This document shows, in pieces, positions 23,871 through 32,844 of a stretch of 46,448 nt of DNA (positions are counted from its first letter, which is position 1; each line of letters opens with the position of its first letter). The notes beneath the pieces were generated by a model. That model searched no databases. It saw only the letters and a program-made list of their open reading frames with translations, and had not been told where the DNA came from. Made by a program: the position numbers and the translations under genes. The DNA comes from JAYEJW01 sp034716535 (lineage in GTDB: Bacteria > Pseudomonadota > Gammaproteobacteria > Chromatiales > Chromatiaceae), in contig JAYEJW010000701.1 of assembly GCA_034716535.1 (NCBI GenBank), positions 1 through 46,448 on the forward strand, written 5' to 3'.

Positions 23871-25904
23871 CTACAGCACCGGCACGATCAGCAAGGCTAC
23901 GATGTTGATGATCTTGATCAGCGGGTTGACGGCGGGACCTGCGGTGTCCTTGTAGGGGTCGCCGACGGTGTCGCCGGTGACCGCCGCCTTGTGGGCCTCG
24001 GAGCCCTTGCCGCCCAGGTTACCGTCCTCGATATACTTCTTGGCATTGTCCCAGGCACCGCCGCCGGTGGTCATGGAGATGGCGACGAACAGCCCGGTGA
24101 CGATGGTCCCGATCAGCAGGCCGCCCAGGGCCTCCTTGCCGAGCAGCAGACCGACGACAACAGGCACCAGCACAGGCAGCAGGGACGGGATCATCATCTC
24201 CTTGATGGCGTCCTTGGTCAGCATGTCCACGGCCTTTGAATAGTCCGGCTTCTCGCTGTGATCCATGATGCCCGGCTTCTCGCGGAACTGACGGCGCACC
24301 TCGTTGACGATGCCGCCTGCCGCACGGCCCACCGCCTCCATGGCCATGGAGCCGAAGAGGAAGGGCACCAGACCGCCGATGAACAGGCCGATGATGACCA
24401 TGTGGTTGTTGAGGCTGAAGTCCAGTGCCTGGTCACCCAGGGCGTGGGTGTAATCGGCGAACAGCACCAGGGCGGCCAGGCCGGCAGAGCCGATGGCGTA
24501 GCCCTTGGTGACGGCCTTGGTGGTGTTGCCCACCGCGTCCAGGGGGTCGGTGATGGCGCGGATCTTCTCGTCCAGCTCGGCCATCTCGGCGATGCCGCCG
24601 GCGTTGTCGGTGATGGGGCCGTAGGCGTCCAGGGCGACGATGATGCCGGTCATGGACAGCATGGAGGTGGCGGCGATGGCGATGCCGTAGAGACCCGCCA
24701 TCTCGTAGGCGCCCCAGATGGCGGCACAGACCGCAAGCACGGGCGCGGCGGTGGACTTCATAGCCACACCCAGGCCGGCGATGATGTTGGTCGCGTGACC
24801 AGTTGTGGACGCCTCTGCGATGTGCTTGACGGGTTTGTACTCCGTGGCCGTGTAGTACTCGGTGATCACCACCATGAGCGCGGTCAGAACCAGACCCACG
24901 ACGGCAGCGCCGTAAACGTCCCACTGGCCGTAGGTCTCGCCGCCTACGGTGATGCTCTCCGGCACCAGCCAGAGGGTGACCGGAATGAACAGGACGGCGG
25001 CGATGACGCCCGCGACGATCAAGCCCTTATAGAGGGCGATCATGATCTTGGTGTCGCCCTCATGGGCCTTGACGAAAAAGGTGCCCACGACGGAAGCGAT
25101 GATGGAGACGCCGCCGAGCACCAGCGGATAGATGACCGCATCGGTGGTGCCCACCAAGAGCGAGCCGAGCAACATGGTGGCGACGACGGTCACCGCGTAG
25201 GTCTCGAACAGGTCTGCGGCCATTCCGGCGCAATCGCCCACATTGTCGCCCACGTTGTCTGCGATAACCGCCGGGTTGCGGGGATCGTCCTCGGGAATGC
25301 CGGCCTCCACTTTGCCAACCAGGTCCGCGCCCACGTCCGCACCCTTGGTGAAGATGCCGCCACCGAGCCGGGCGAAAATGGAGATCAGAGAGCCGCCGAA
25401 GCCCAGGCCCACAAGGGCGTGCAGAACATGGTCCTGCGCGACACCCATGCTCGTGAGTACCAGGTAGTAGCCGGCGACACCTAACAGGCCCAGGCCGACC
25501 ACCAGCAGGCCGGTGATGGCGCCGCCACGAAAGGCGACCTGCAGGGCGGCGTCAAGGCCGCCGTTGGCCGCCTCGGCGGTACGAACATTGGCGCGCACGG
25601 AGATGTGCATGCCGATATAGCCGGCTGCACCGGAAAGGAGGGCACCCAATGCAAAGCCCACGGCCGTTTCCCAGCCAAGGCCGAAGAAGATGATCGCAGC
25701 AAGAATGACGCCGACGATTCCGATGGTTGTGTACTGGCGGTTGAGATAGGCCTTTGCGCCATCCTGAATGGCACCGGCAATCTCGCGCATGCGCTCGGTC
25801 CCATCCGGTAGCTTCAGAATCCATTGCACCGACCAGACGCCGTAGCCTAATGCCACAACGGCACAGACCAGGGCAAATATCAAACCTGGCATGGTTTCAG
25901 TCAT
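23871..25904 (-). CDS. hppA: Membrane-bound proton-translocating pyrophosphatase, K+-independent type
   Basis: Sixteen-helix inner-membrane pump (677 residues) coupling PPi hydrolysis to H+ transport. The catalytic cytoplasmic loops are GADVGADLVGKVE and ADNVGDNVGDCAGMAADLFE (215-234), and a late TGDTVGDPYKDTAGPA. K+-independence is indicated by Lys463 in GNTTKA and Thr466 three residues on, the positions that are Ala/Ala-like in K+-dependent enzymes. A good ribosome site (AGAGGAG) precedes the ATG. Upstream are a 67-residue gene and pfp on the same strand. Confidence 0.97.
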   Translation of the reverse strand: MTETMPGLIFALVCAVVALGYGVWSVQWILKLPDGTERMREIAGAIQDGAKAYLNRQYTTIGIVGVILAAIIFFGLGWETAVGFALGALLSGAAGYIGMHISVRANVRTAEAANGGLDAALQVAFRGGAITGLLVVGLGLLGVAGYYLVLTSMGVAQDHVLHALVGLGFGGSLISIFARLGGGIFTKGADVGADLVGKVEAGIPEDDPRNPAVIADNVGDNVGDCAGMAADLFETYAVTVVATMLLGSLLVGTTDAVIYPLVLGGVSIIASVVGTFFVKAHEGDTKIMIALYKGLIVAGVIAAVLFIPVTLWLVPESITVGGETYGQWDVYGAAVVGLVLTALMVVITEYYTATEYKPVKHIAEASTTGHATNIIAGLGVAMKSTAAPVLAVCAAIWGAYEMAGLYGIAIAATSMLSMTGIIVALDAYGPITDNAGGIAEMAELDEKIRAITDPLDAVGNTTKAVTKGYAIGSAGLAALVLFADYTHALGDQALDFSLNNHMVIIGLFIGGLVPFLFGSMAMEAVGRAAGGIVNEVRRQFREKPGIMDHSEKPDYSKAVDMLTKDAIKEMMIPSLLPVLVPVVVGLLLGKEALGGLLIGTIVTGLFVAISMTTGGGAWDNAKKYIEDGNLGGKGSEAHKAAVTGDTVGDPYKDTAGPAVNPLIKIINIVALLIVPVL

Positions 25905-25962
25905 GAAACGTACTCCTCTTTTGTCGCTATGATCATGTTTGACGATACCCGCCGTCCGAGTC

Positions 25963-26166
25963 TCAGCGCCCGACGCCCGAGAAGTCGGTCCCGGGCTTGA
26001 GCCCGAATGCCTGCTCGAGATCGAGCTCGCGGATCAGCCGGTCCACCGCCTCTTGGCCGTGCTCCCGCTGGATCTCCCCCAAGAGCAGCCGCACGGCGTT
26101 GCGGTTGTAGCCGCCGCCGAACTGAAGCTGGGTCGAGATGAGCTCGCGTGCGCGGTCCAGGGTCAT
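25963..26166 (-). CDS. Small uncharacterised protein between pfp and hppA
   Basis: 67 residues, mostly helical: an N-terminal MTLDRARELISTQLQFGGGYN, a second helix VRLLLGEIQREHGQEAVDRLIREL, and a tail GLKPGTDFSGVGR. GGAG precedes the ATG by seven bases. The gene is 63 bp after pfp and 58 bp before hppA on the same strand, so it is probably co-transcribed. I do not recognise a family. No signal peptide or metal motif. Could be a regulatory or accessory protein of the PPi enzymes; that is inference. Confidence 0.75.
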   Translation of the reverse strand: MTLDRARELISTQLQFGGGYNRNAVRLLLGEIQREHGQEAVDRLIRELDLEQAFGLKPGTDFSGVGR

Positions 26167-26229
26167 CGCTCGGCTCCAAGTATCGCCACAGAAGAAAGGG
26201 GCTGAACGCCCCCTTCATCGCTTGGTCGT

Positions 26230-27483
26230 CTACAGCTCGAAGGCGCCGAGCTTCTTGGCCACGGGCGCGTTCTCGAGGGTGACGTACTTGGGCATTCCGT
26301 TCTCGTAGGGCGGGTAGTCCTCGCCCTGGATCAGCGGATAGAGGTACTCGCGGCACTTGTCGGTGATGCCGTAGCCATCGTCGCTGATAAAGTCCTTGGG
26401 CATGAACTTCTCCACGTTTGCCACCTCGGACAGGGGCGCCTTGCCGATCTTCCACTCGTAGGGCGAGGAGGAGATGCGATCCACCGTGGGCATGATGGAG
26501 TTGTGGCCCTCCAGGGCATACTCGACCGCGGCCTTGCCCAGGGCGTAGGCCTGCTCCACGTCGGACTTGGAGGCCAGATGGCGGGCGGCACGCTGCAGGT
26601 AGTCGGCCACCGCCCAGTGGAATTTGTAGCCCAGCGCATCCTTGATCATGTTGGCCACCACCGGCGCGGCGCCGCCGAGCTGGGCGTGACCGAAGGCGTC
26701 GCGGGTCCCCTGCTCGGCCAGGAAGCGGCCGTCCGGCCAATGGCAGCCCTCGGAGACGGAGATGGTGCAATAGCCGAATTGCTCGACCTTCGCCTTGACC
26801 GCGGCGAGGAACTTCTCCTGATCGAACTCCACCTCCGGGAACAGGGTCAGCACGGGGATCCCCTGATCGGCGACCAGGGCGCCGGCGGCGGCGATCCAGC
26901 CGGCGTGGCGGCCCATGACCTCGATGACGAAGATCTTGGTGGAGGTGGCCGCCATGGAGCGCACGTCGAAGGACGCCTCCAGGGTGGAGGTGGCGATGTA
27001 CTTGGCCACTGAGCCGAAGCCGGGGCAGTTGTCGGTGATGGGCAGGTCGTTGTCCACGGTCTTGGGCACGTGGATGGCCTGGACCGGGTAGCCCATGGAG
27101 TCGGACAGCTGGGAGATCTTGTAGCAGGTGTCCGCGGAGTCGCCGCCGCCATTGTAGAAGAAGTAACCGATGTCGTGGGCCTTGAAGATCTCGATCAGAC
27201 GCTCGTACTCGCGCTTGTTGGCCTCCAGACTCTTGAGCTTGTAGCGGCAGGAGCCGAAGCCGCCGGAGGGGGTGTGGCGCAGCGCGGCGATGGCCTCGGC
27301 AGACTCCTTGTTGGTGTCGATCAGGTCCTCGGTCAGGGCACCGATGATGCCGTTACGGCCGGCGTAGACGTTGGCGATCTTGTCCGCGTGCTGGCGCGCA
27401 GTCTCGATCACGCCGCAGGCGGAGGCGTTGATCACGGCGGTAACGCCGCCGGACTGGGCATAGAAGGCGTTTTTCGCAGTCAT
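26230..27483 (-). CDS. pfp: Pyrophosphate-dependent 6-phosphofructokinase
   Basis: Reversible phosphorylation of fructose 6-phosphate using PPi instead of ATP; 417 residues. Group motifs are NGGGDSADT (111-119), PKTVDNDLPITDNCPGFGS (140-158) with the catalytic Asp, and MGRHAGW (190-196). Lys141 after the Pro and the GGGDS loop are marks of PPi-using enzymes. A GGGGAG ribosome site precedes the ATG. Linked to hppA, as in Methylococcus and relatives, so glycolytic flux and PPi pool are coordinated. Confidence 0.94.
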   Translation of the reverse strand: MTAKNAFYAQSGGVTAVINASACGVIETARQHADKIANVYAGRNGIIGALTEDLIDTNKESAEAIAALRHTPSGGFGSCRYKLKSLEANKREYERLIEIFKAHDIGYFFYNGGGDSADTCYKISQLSDSMGYPVQAIHVPKTVDNDLPITDNCPGFGSVAKYIATSTLEASFDVRSMAATSTKIFVIEVMGRHAGWIAAAGALVADQGIPVLTLFPEVEFDQEKFLAAVKAKVEQFGYCTISVSEGCHWPDGRFLAEQGTRDAFGHAQLGGAAPVVANMIKDALGYKFHWAVADYLQRAARHLASKSDVEQAYALGKAAVEYALEGHNSIMPTVDRISSSPYEWKIGKAPLSEVANVEKFMPKDFISDDGYGITDKCREYLYPLIQGEDYPPYENGMPKYVTLENAPVAKKLGAFEL

Positions 27484-27577
27484 GGTTCTCCCCTCAGTTT
27501 CTACTCGTCAGGTCTCTCGGACTCGCCGCCCGACCCCGCGGACGGTGATGGAATCTTCTGGCATGAGGAACCGCAGC

Positions 27578-27940
27578 TCAGCGCCGCTTCGGCTCTACCT
27601 CGCCGGCCTGCTCCGCGGCGTAGTCCGCCTGGACCTGGAGCAGAGAGACGACGCACTCGCTCAAGTCGTCGTACTCGTGCACACCGGTACTCATCTGCCT
27701 GTAGGCCTTGTAGAAGAACTGGCAGCGGTACTTGCGCTCGCCGGTCTTGAAGATCACGAAGTTGCAACCGTCTTCCGCCTTCCAATAGATGACCGGACAG
27801 GTGCTGAGCTCCCGATCGGAGGGCGACAGGCGTATCTCCGCATCGGCGAGCTGGATCTCCGTATCGCGACCGTAACGCTCCTTGAGCGTGGTCTGCATAA
27901 TCCACTGCTCGGTCTCCGTGATGTCGGGAATCTCAGCCAT
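27578..27940 (-). CDS. Conserved-looking hypothetical protein upstream of pfp
   Basis: About 120 residues from ATG 27940 (a GTG at 27955 is an alternative; neither has a clear ribosome site). Cys-containing beta-rich sequence: TCPVIYWKAEDGCNFVIFKTGERKYRCQFFYKAYRQM in overlapping parts, then an acidic helix and EPKRR tail. No family recognised. Codon use is like neighbours. It precedes pfp by 94 bp on the same strand and may be part of the same unit. A cytoplasmic protein, no signal peptide. Confidence 0.65.
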   Translation of the reverse strand: MAEIPDITETEQWIMQTTLKERYGRDTEIQLADAEIRLSPSDRELSTCPVIYWKAEDGCNFVIFKTGERKYRCQFFYKAYRQMSTGVHEYDDLSECVVSLLQVQADYAAEQAGEVEPKRR

Positions 27941-28025
27941 GGACGGTACGTTCACCCGGGCGAACTGCGGAAAAAATCGTAAATCGCAGAACAGTAAGGG
28001 TAACCAATGGACATTACGGGGCCTA

Positions 28026-28040
28026 ATCCAAAACTTGGAT
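28026..28040 (-). other. Small inverted repeat downstream of ubiI
   Basis: ATCCAA-AAC-TTGGAT, a perfect 6-bp stem, sits about 70 bp past the stop of the UbiI-like gene in an unusually AT-richer 170-bp spacer. No T-run follows; a terminator is doubtful and an operator is possible. Confidence 0.3.
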
Positions 28041-28110
28041 GTCCTTATGGAATTTCCTAATTTGCTGATCGAGGGTGACGAGCGCCGAGAGCTTCGGCCT
28101 GGTCAATGCA

Positions 28111-29328
28111 TCAAGGGCGTGCGAGCGGCGGAAGCTCGTCCCCGAGCCCCAGGGCGTGGCGCATGAACAGCTGCTTCACAGGCGCCAGCCGGTCGGCTGC
28201 CGCCAACCCGGCGCTGCGCAGGACGGCCAGGGGACGGACACTGTTGCTGAACAGGCGCTTAAACCCGTCCATCGCCCCCAGCATGAGCATGTTCTCCCCG
28301 CGGCGGGCGCGCTCGTAACGGCGCAGGGCCCACATTCCGCCGATGTCCCGCCCATGCTCCCGGGCCTCGTCGAGTGCCGCCGCAAGCTCCGCCGCGTCGA
28401 GGAAGCCCAGATTGACCCCCTGCCCCGCCAGCGGGTGAACGGCATGAGCCGCGTCGCCGATCAAGGCCAGCCGCGGCTGCACATAGTGGTCCGCGTGCTG
28501 CAGCCGCAGTGGAAACGCGGCTCGCGGCCCGATCTTCCCGATCGCTCCCAAACGCCTCTCGAAGGCCTCCTCCAGCTCAGAGCGGAAGCCCGCATTATCG
28601 AGCGCCAAGAGCTCCTGCGCCCTTGGCTCGGTTACCGACCAAACGATGGAACAACGTCCGTCGCTCAGCGGCAGGAAGGCCAGCGGCCCGCTGGGTAGGA
28701 ACCGCTGCCAGGCGGTCTCCCGGTGCCAATCCTGCACCTCGACGTTGGCCACGATGGCCCGTTGGTCGTAAGCCCACCCGCGGGTGGCGATGCCGACCCG
28801 GTCGCGCACGCGAGAGTCCCTGCCGTCAGCCCCCACCAGCAGGCGCGCCGAGATCCGGCGCCCGTCGACAAGGTCCAGCAGCGCCGCGTCCGGCGTCAGC
28901 GAGATCTCGTTCACCGTAGAGGGACACAGCAGCGTGACCTCCTCGGCCTGCGACAGGCGCTCCCACAGGGCGAGCTGGGTGACCCGGTTCTCGACGATGT
29001 GTCCCAGATTCTGCTCCCCGAGATCTGCGCTGTCGAAGTGGATGCTTCCACGGCCGACCGCATCCCACACCCGCATCTCCCGATAAGGGCTCGCTTCCAG
29101 CTCCAGCATGCGCCCCCAAACCCCGAGGCGCTCCAGAATGCGCTGACTCGCACGATTGAGGGCGGAGACCCTCAGATCGACCTCTCCGGCCGGCCAGGCG
29201 CGTTGAGGCTCCCGGGACTCCACGACCGCCAGACGCCAGCCCTTGCCGAGGCAGGCGCAGGCGAGCGCGGCACCCACCATGCCGGCACCGACGACAACCA
29301 GATCGAACTGCAGATCCTGATCACTCAT
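28111..29328 (-). CDS. ubiI: UbiI/VisC-like FAD-dependent hydroxylase
   Basis: Class A flavin monooxygenase of the UbiH/UbiF/UbiI family that hydroxylates a ring carbon (C5 by analogy) in ubiquinone synthesis. The FAD Rossmann motif is VVVGAGMVGAALA, the DG motif is in VGADGRDSRVRDRVG, and the second FAD motif is IGDAAHAVHPLAGQGVNLG. 405 residues. Start six bases past the ubiH stop. Position specificity (UbiI versus UbiF) cannot be told from sequence alone; order ubiH-ubiI after pepP favours UbiI. Confidence 0.88.
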   Translation of the reverse strand: MSDQDLQFDLVVVGAGMVGAALACACLGKGWRLAVVESREPQRAWPAGEVDLRVSALNRASQRILERLGVWGRMLELEASPYREMRVWDAVGRGSIHFDSADLGEQNLGHIVENRVTQLALWERLSQAEEVTLLCPSTVNEISLTPDAALLDLVDGRRISARLLVGADGRDSRVRDRVGIATRGWAYDQRAIVANVEVQDWHRETAWQRFLPSGPLAFLPLSDGRCSIVWSVTEPRAQELLALDNAGFRSELEEAFERRLGAIGKIGPRAAFPLRLQHADHYVQPRLALIGDAAHAVHPLAGQGVNLGFLDAAELAAALDEAREHGRDIGGMWALRRYERARRGENMLMLGAMDGFKRLFSNSVRPLAVLRSAGLAAADRLAPVKQLFMRHALGLGDELPPLARP

Positions 29329-29333
29329 GACCC

Positions 29334-30614
29334 CTACCTCGAGAGCAGCTGCCGACGGCGCGCCTCGTCCGCCTCTCCGGCCGGGAGAGGACCGCGGTGC
29401 GGGGACACCAACGGCAAGCCGCGGGCAAGCCGCGGCTGGCTGCCCCCAAGCCCCATGAATCGCCGCGCCAGCAGATGGCGCAGCCCAGGCGAAAGATCCA
29501 GACCGAGCATCCCGAGATCCCGAGCCACGCGCAGCGGAAGCCAGGGATTGACGAAGAGCCGGGCCAGAGCGTCGGTGGCAGCGGCAGCGCTGTCCTGGTC
29601 GCGACCACGCAGACGGCGGTAAGCGTCGAGGGGTGCGAAGCCGCCGGGGTCGCCCCCCTCTCGGACCGCGTCCGCCAGAACCTCCGCCAGGGCTGCCACG
29701 TCCCGCAGACCCAGGTTGAAGCCCTGCCCCGCCACCGGGTGCAGGGTATGGGCCGCGTTGCCGATGAGCACGAGGCGCTGACGCGCCGGCTTCCGCGTCA
29801 GCAACAACTTGAGCGGATAGGCTGCGCGCCGTCCGAGACCCGACAGGCGGCCCAACCGATAGCCGAAGCGCGACTGCAGCCTGTCCAGAAAGTCTTCGTC
29901 CGTGAGACGGAGCAGATCGGCGCTCTCGCCCTCCCGGACCGTCCAGACCACCGAGTAGCGCCCCTGCGTCATGGGCAGCATGGCCAGGGGTCCGGTATCG
30001 GTGAAGCGCTCGAAGGCCACGCCCGGTCGGGGGTGGTCCGGCGTCACCGTGGTGATCACCGCCTCGTGACCATAGCTGCGCTCGCGCACCGCAAATCCGA
30101 GGCGTTTGCGGATCCCGGATTCACCTCCGTCCGCCGCCACCAGCAATCGGGTGCGGATGAGCCGAGACTCGCCGGACAAGGCAACCTCCAGGTCCACCCA
30201 CTGGTCGTACAGGCGAAAACCCAACAACCGCGCAGGACACAAGACCTCGACACCCGCGAGCCCGCCTTGAATCGCCCGGCCGAGGAGCCGAGCCGGCGCC
30301 ACATAGCCGAGGGCCTCGACCCCCTCGTCGCGATGATCCAGACGAGAAAACCCGAAGTGACCTCGATCAGATACATGGACCTGCCGGATGGGCGCCGCCT
30401 CCGGTGCAATCTCCTGCCACAGACCGATCCCCTCCAGGATGCGGCGGCTGCCCCAGGAAAGGGCGATGACCCGTTCGTCGTAGCTCGGCTGGGAGGCGGA
30501 CGCCGCCGGGACGGCCTCCACCACACAGACGCGCAGACCCGTGCCCCCCAGGGCGCAGGCGAGGCTGCCGCCCACGAGCCCGCCGCCTATGATGACTAGG
30601 TCGTACTGATCCAT
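29334..30614 (-). CDS. ubiH: 2-octaprenyl-6-methoxyphenol hydroxylase UbiH
   Basis: FAD-dependent C1 (C6) hydroxylase of ubiquinone synthesis. The Rossmann motif is IIGGGLVGGSLA, the DG motif lies in AADGGESGIRKRLG, and the second FAD motif is IGNAAHTLHPVAGQGFNLGLRD, where the Asn-Ala form is characteristic of UbiH. 426 residues. Lies 19 bp downstream of pepP and upstream of the UbiI-like gene in the usual pepP-ubiH-ubiI order. Confidence 0.92.
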   Translation of the reverse strand: MDQYDLVIIGGGLVGGSLACALGGTGLRVCVVEAVPAASASQPSYDERVIALSWGSRRILEGIGLWQEIAPEAAPIRQVHVSDRGHFGFSRLDHRDEGVEALGYVAPARLLGRAIQGGLAGVEVLCPARLLGFRLYDQWVDLEVALSGESRLIRTRLLVAADGGESGIRKRLGFAVRERSYGHEAVITTVTPDHPRPGVAFERFTDTGPLAMLPMTQGRYSVVWTVREGESADLLRLTDEDFLDRLQSRFGYRLGRLSGLGRRAAYPLKLLLTRKPARQRLVLIGNAAHTLHPVAGQGFNLGLRDVAALAEVLADAVREGGDPGGFAPLDAYRRLRGRDQDSAAAATDALARLFVNPWLPLRVARDLGMLGLDLSPGLRHLLARRFMGLGGSQPRLARGLPLVSPHRGPLPAGEADEARRRQLLSR

Positions 30615-30633
30615 TCTTCAATCAAACCGGTGT

Positions 30634-31950
30634 TCAACCGCCGATCATGGCCTCGACATCTTCGATGGTCTTGGGCGCATCGGCGGAGAGGACCTCGTGA
30701 CCGTCTTTGGTGACAACCAGGTCGTCCTCGATGCGGATGCCGATGTTTCGGTAAGCCGCCGGCACCTCGTCCCGATCGGCGGGGACGTAAAGGCCCGGTT
30801 CCACGGTAAGCACCATCCCCGGCTCCAACAGGCGCCACTTGCCGTCCAGCTTGTACTCGCCAGCATCGTGAACGTCCATACCCAGCCAATGGCCGGTACG
30901 GTGCATGAAGAAGGGCTTGTACTTCTCCTCCTTGATGAGTCTGGGCACGTCCTTCATGCTGCCGGGCAGGATGCCGAGCTCCACCAGCCCCCGGGTCAGG
31001 GTGCGCACGGCCGCCTTGTGCGGATCGACCCAGCGGTTGCCGGGGCGCACCTTCTTGATCGCCGCCGTCTGGGCCGCGAGCACGAGCTCATAGAGATCCC
31101 GCTGCGGCGGACTGAAGCGCCCGTTGACCGCGAAGGTGCGGGTGATGTCCGAGGCGTAGCCGCCGTATTCGCAGCCGGCGTCGACGAGCACCAGATCACC
31201 GTCACGTAACTGGTGCCGATTGTCCACGTAATGCAGCACGCAGGCATTGGCGCCGCTGCCCACGATCGGCGGATAGGCCTGGAAACGCCCGCCGCGGGCG
31301 GCACAGGCGTGGACGAATTCAGCCTCGAGCTGGTACTCCCACAGGCCGGGCCTGCACATCCGCATGACCCGGCGGTGAGCGGCAGCCGAGATCCGGGCGG
31401 CGCGCCGCATGGTCTTGATCTCCGTCTTGCTTTTGACCAGGCGCTGCTGGTGCAGCGGCTGGTCCAGCGTAACGAACTCCACAGGCGCCCGAACGCCCGA
31501 ACGCACCTTGCGGCGCACCGCATTCACCCAGCGCATGACGCGCCGATCCAGCTCCGAATCCGCGCCCGCCGGATAGTAGACCCGCTCCCGGTCCTCGAAG
31601 AGCCCGGGCAACAGCTCATCGACTTGGTCGATGGGATAGGCCTCGTCCGCCCCGTACTGATCCCGAGCACCCTCGACACCGGCCCGTCGGCCCTCCCACA
31701 GCTCCCGCTGCTCGTCCCGAGGACGGCAGAAAAGGATGAATTCCCCGTCCTTACGTCCGGGGGCCAACACCAAGAGCGCATCAGGCTCCGGAAATCCGCT
31801 CAAGTACCAAAAGTCGCTGTCCTGACGGTAGGGGTAATGAACGTCCCGGTTGCGCACCGCCTCGGCCGCCGCTGGCAGGAGAGCGACGCTTCCCGGTGCC
31901 ATGGCCTCGGCAAGACGCCCGCGCCGGCGCTTGAGCTCCGCGAGGTGCAT
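30634..31950 (-). CDS. pepP: Xaa-Pro aminopeptidase PepP
   Basis: Aminopeptidase P II, cleaving N-terminal residues before proline, with a di-Mn 'pita-bread' domain. Metal ligands: two Asp in DAGCEYGGYASDITRTF, His in HRTGHWLGMDVHD, Glu in LTVEPGLYV and Glu in GIRIEDDLVV. The N-terminal aminopeptidase-P domain is present; 438 residues. The start overlaps the ygfB stop by one base (TGATG). Confidence 0.96.
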   Translation of the reverse strand: MHLAELKRRRGRLAEAMAPGSVALLPAAAEAVRNRDVHYPYRQDSDFWYLSGFPEPDALLVLAPGRKDGEFILFCRPRDEQRELWEGRRAGVEGARDQYGADEAYPIDQVDELLPGLFEDRERVYYPAGADSELDRRVMRWVNAVRRKVRSGVRAPVEFVTLDQPLHQQRLVKSKTEIKTMRRAARISAAAHRRVMRMCRPGLWEYQLEAEFVHACAARGGRFQAYPPIVGSGANACVLHYVDNRHQLRDGDLVLVDAGCEYGGYASDITRTFAVNGRFSPPQRDLYELVLAAQTAAIKKVRPGNRWVDPHKAAVRTLTRGLVELGILPGSMKDVPRLIKEEKYKPFFMHRTGHWLGMDVHDAGEYKLDGKWRLLEPGMVLTVEPGLYVPADRDEVPAAYRNIGIRIEDDLVVTKDGHEVLSADAPKTIEDVEAMIGG

Positions 31951-32501
31951 CAGTTGGGCTCCTCCCGACGGCTCCGCTCCTCGTACATCAACATGGCCGC
32001 GACCCAGGCAAACTCCGTGAGCTCCGTCAGAGACTCCTCGTCGTCTTCGCTCTCGTCGAGGGCGTCCAGGTCGAGCCGTGTAATGGCCGCGAAGTCGTGA
32101 AGCACCTCCCGCGCCTGGTCCGAGATGTCCTTCTCATCCACCCCGGCGATCCCCAAGCCATAGAGAAAACCGCGGCTCCAGTCGTATAGGCCCAGCGCAC
32201 GCTCCGGCAGCGGCCGCTCATCGCCGGGCAGCAGAAGCGTTAGGCCGACCCCAGGCCCTACGATTTCCTCGCGGGTCTGGTCCGCCAGGGCCTGCAGAGA
32301 CTGCCGGCAGTCCTGCGCCGTTAAATCGTTCAGATCTGTACCGGCGAGAAGCTCCTCGACCCAGGTCGCCTCGGCTTGTGGATGACCCGCACAAATCAGG
32401 CCACAGAGCATACCGTGTGCCTCGGAGGCACTGGGAGTGAGCTCGAAGACGGCGAGGCGCTCGGTGAGCCGCTGATAGTCGGTTGCGCTGGCTGGGTCCA
32501 T
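31950..32501 (-). CDS. ygfB: UPF0149 family protein YgfB
   Basis: 183 residues from ATG 32501; the frame is open upstream but those residues are not family-like. UPF0149 marks: SEAHGMLCGLICAG near the N-terminus, GLYDWSRGFLYGLG in the middle, and TELTEFAWVAAMLMYEE at the end. In Pseudomonas the YgfB protein influences beta-lactam resistance through ampDh3 regulation; whether that holds here is unknown. First gene of the ygfB-pepP-ubiH-ubiI unit, divergent from the ZapB-like gene. Confidence 0.9.
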   Translation of the reverse strand: MDPASATDYQRLTERLAVFELTPSASEAHGMLCGLICAGHPQAEATWVEELLAGTDLNDLTAQDCRQSLQALADQTREEIVGPGVGLTLLLPGDERPLPERALGLYDWSRGFLYGLGIAGVDEKDISDQAREVLHDFAAITRLDLDALDESEDDEESLTELTEFAWVAAMLMYEERSRREEPN

Positions 32502-32634
32502 TTGAGGAATCGTCGCGGGTGCGCGAACGGACGCACACAAAGAACAGCCCGGATCATACCACGGGGCACCATGCATTGACCGGGGCCCTGGCGCCTTCTA
32601 TAGTGCGGCCAACAACACTCGGAACGAAAAAACT

Positions 32635-32844
32635 GTGCCGAATTTCGACCTGGACACCCTCGAAAGTCAGGTGGAGGAGCTGATCCGCACCTGCCATCAG
32701 CTCAGAGAAGAGAACACGTCCCTGCGCGCTCGCCAGGAGAACCTCGTAACGGAACGTGCGGAGCTCATCGAGAAGACCGAGCTCGCACGAAGCCGAGTGG
32801 AATCCATGATCTCGCGTCTGAAATCCATGGAGGAAGGGCTGTGA
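32635..32844 (+). CDS. Short coiled-coil protein, ZapB-like (TIGR02449-type)
   Basis: 69 residues starting at a GTG at 32635. Almost all heptad-repeat coiled coil: LESQVEELIRTCHQLREENTS, then LRARQENLVTERAELIEKTEL. Found next to zapA in many Gammaproteobacteria. Likely a cell-division accessory or partner of ZapA; function not proven. Stop overlaps the zapA start (GTGA). Confidence 0.82.
   Translation: MPNFDLDTLESQVEELIRTCHQLREENTSLRARQENLVTERAELIEKTELARSRVESMISRLKSMEEGL

Noticed and set aside
24258..25484. 408-codon plus-strand frame opposite hppA
   Set aside because: Asp/His/Gly-rich antisense artefact of a GC-rich membrane protein gene.
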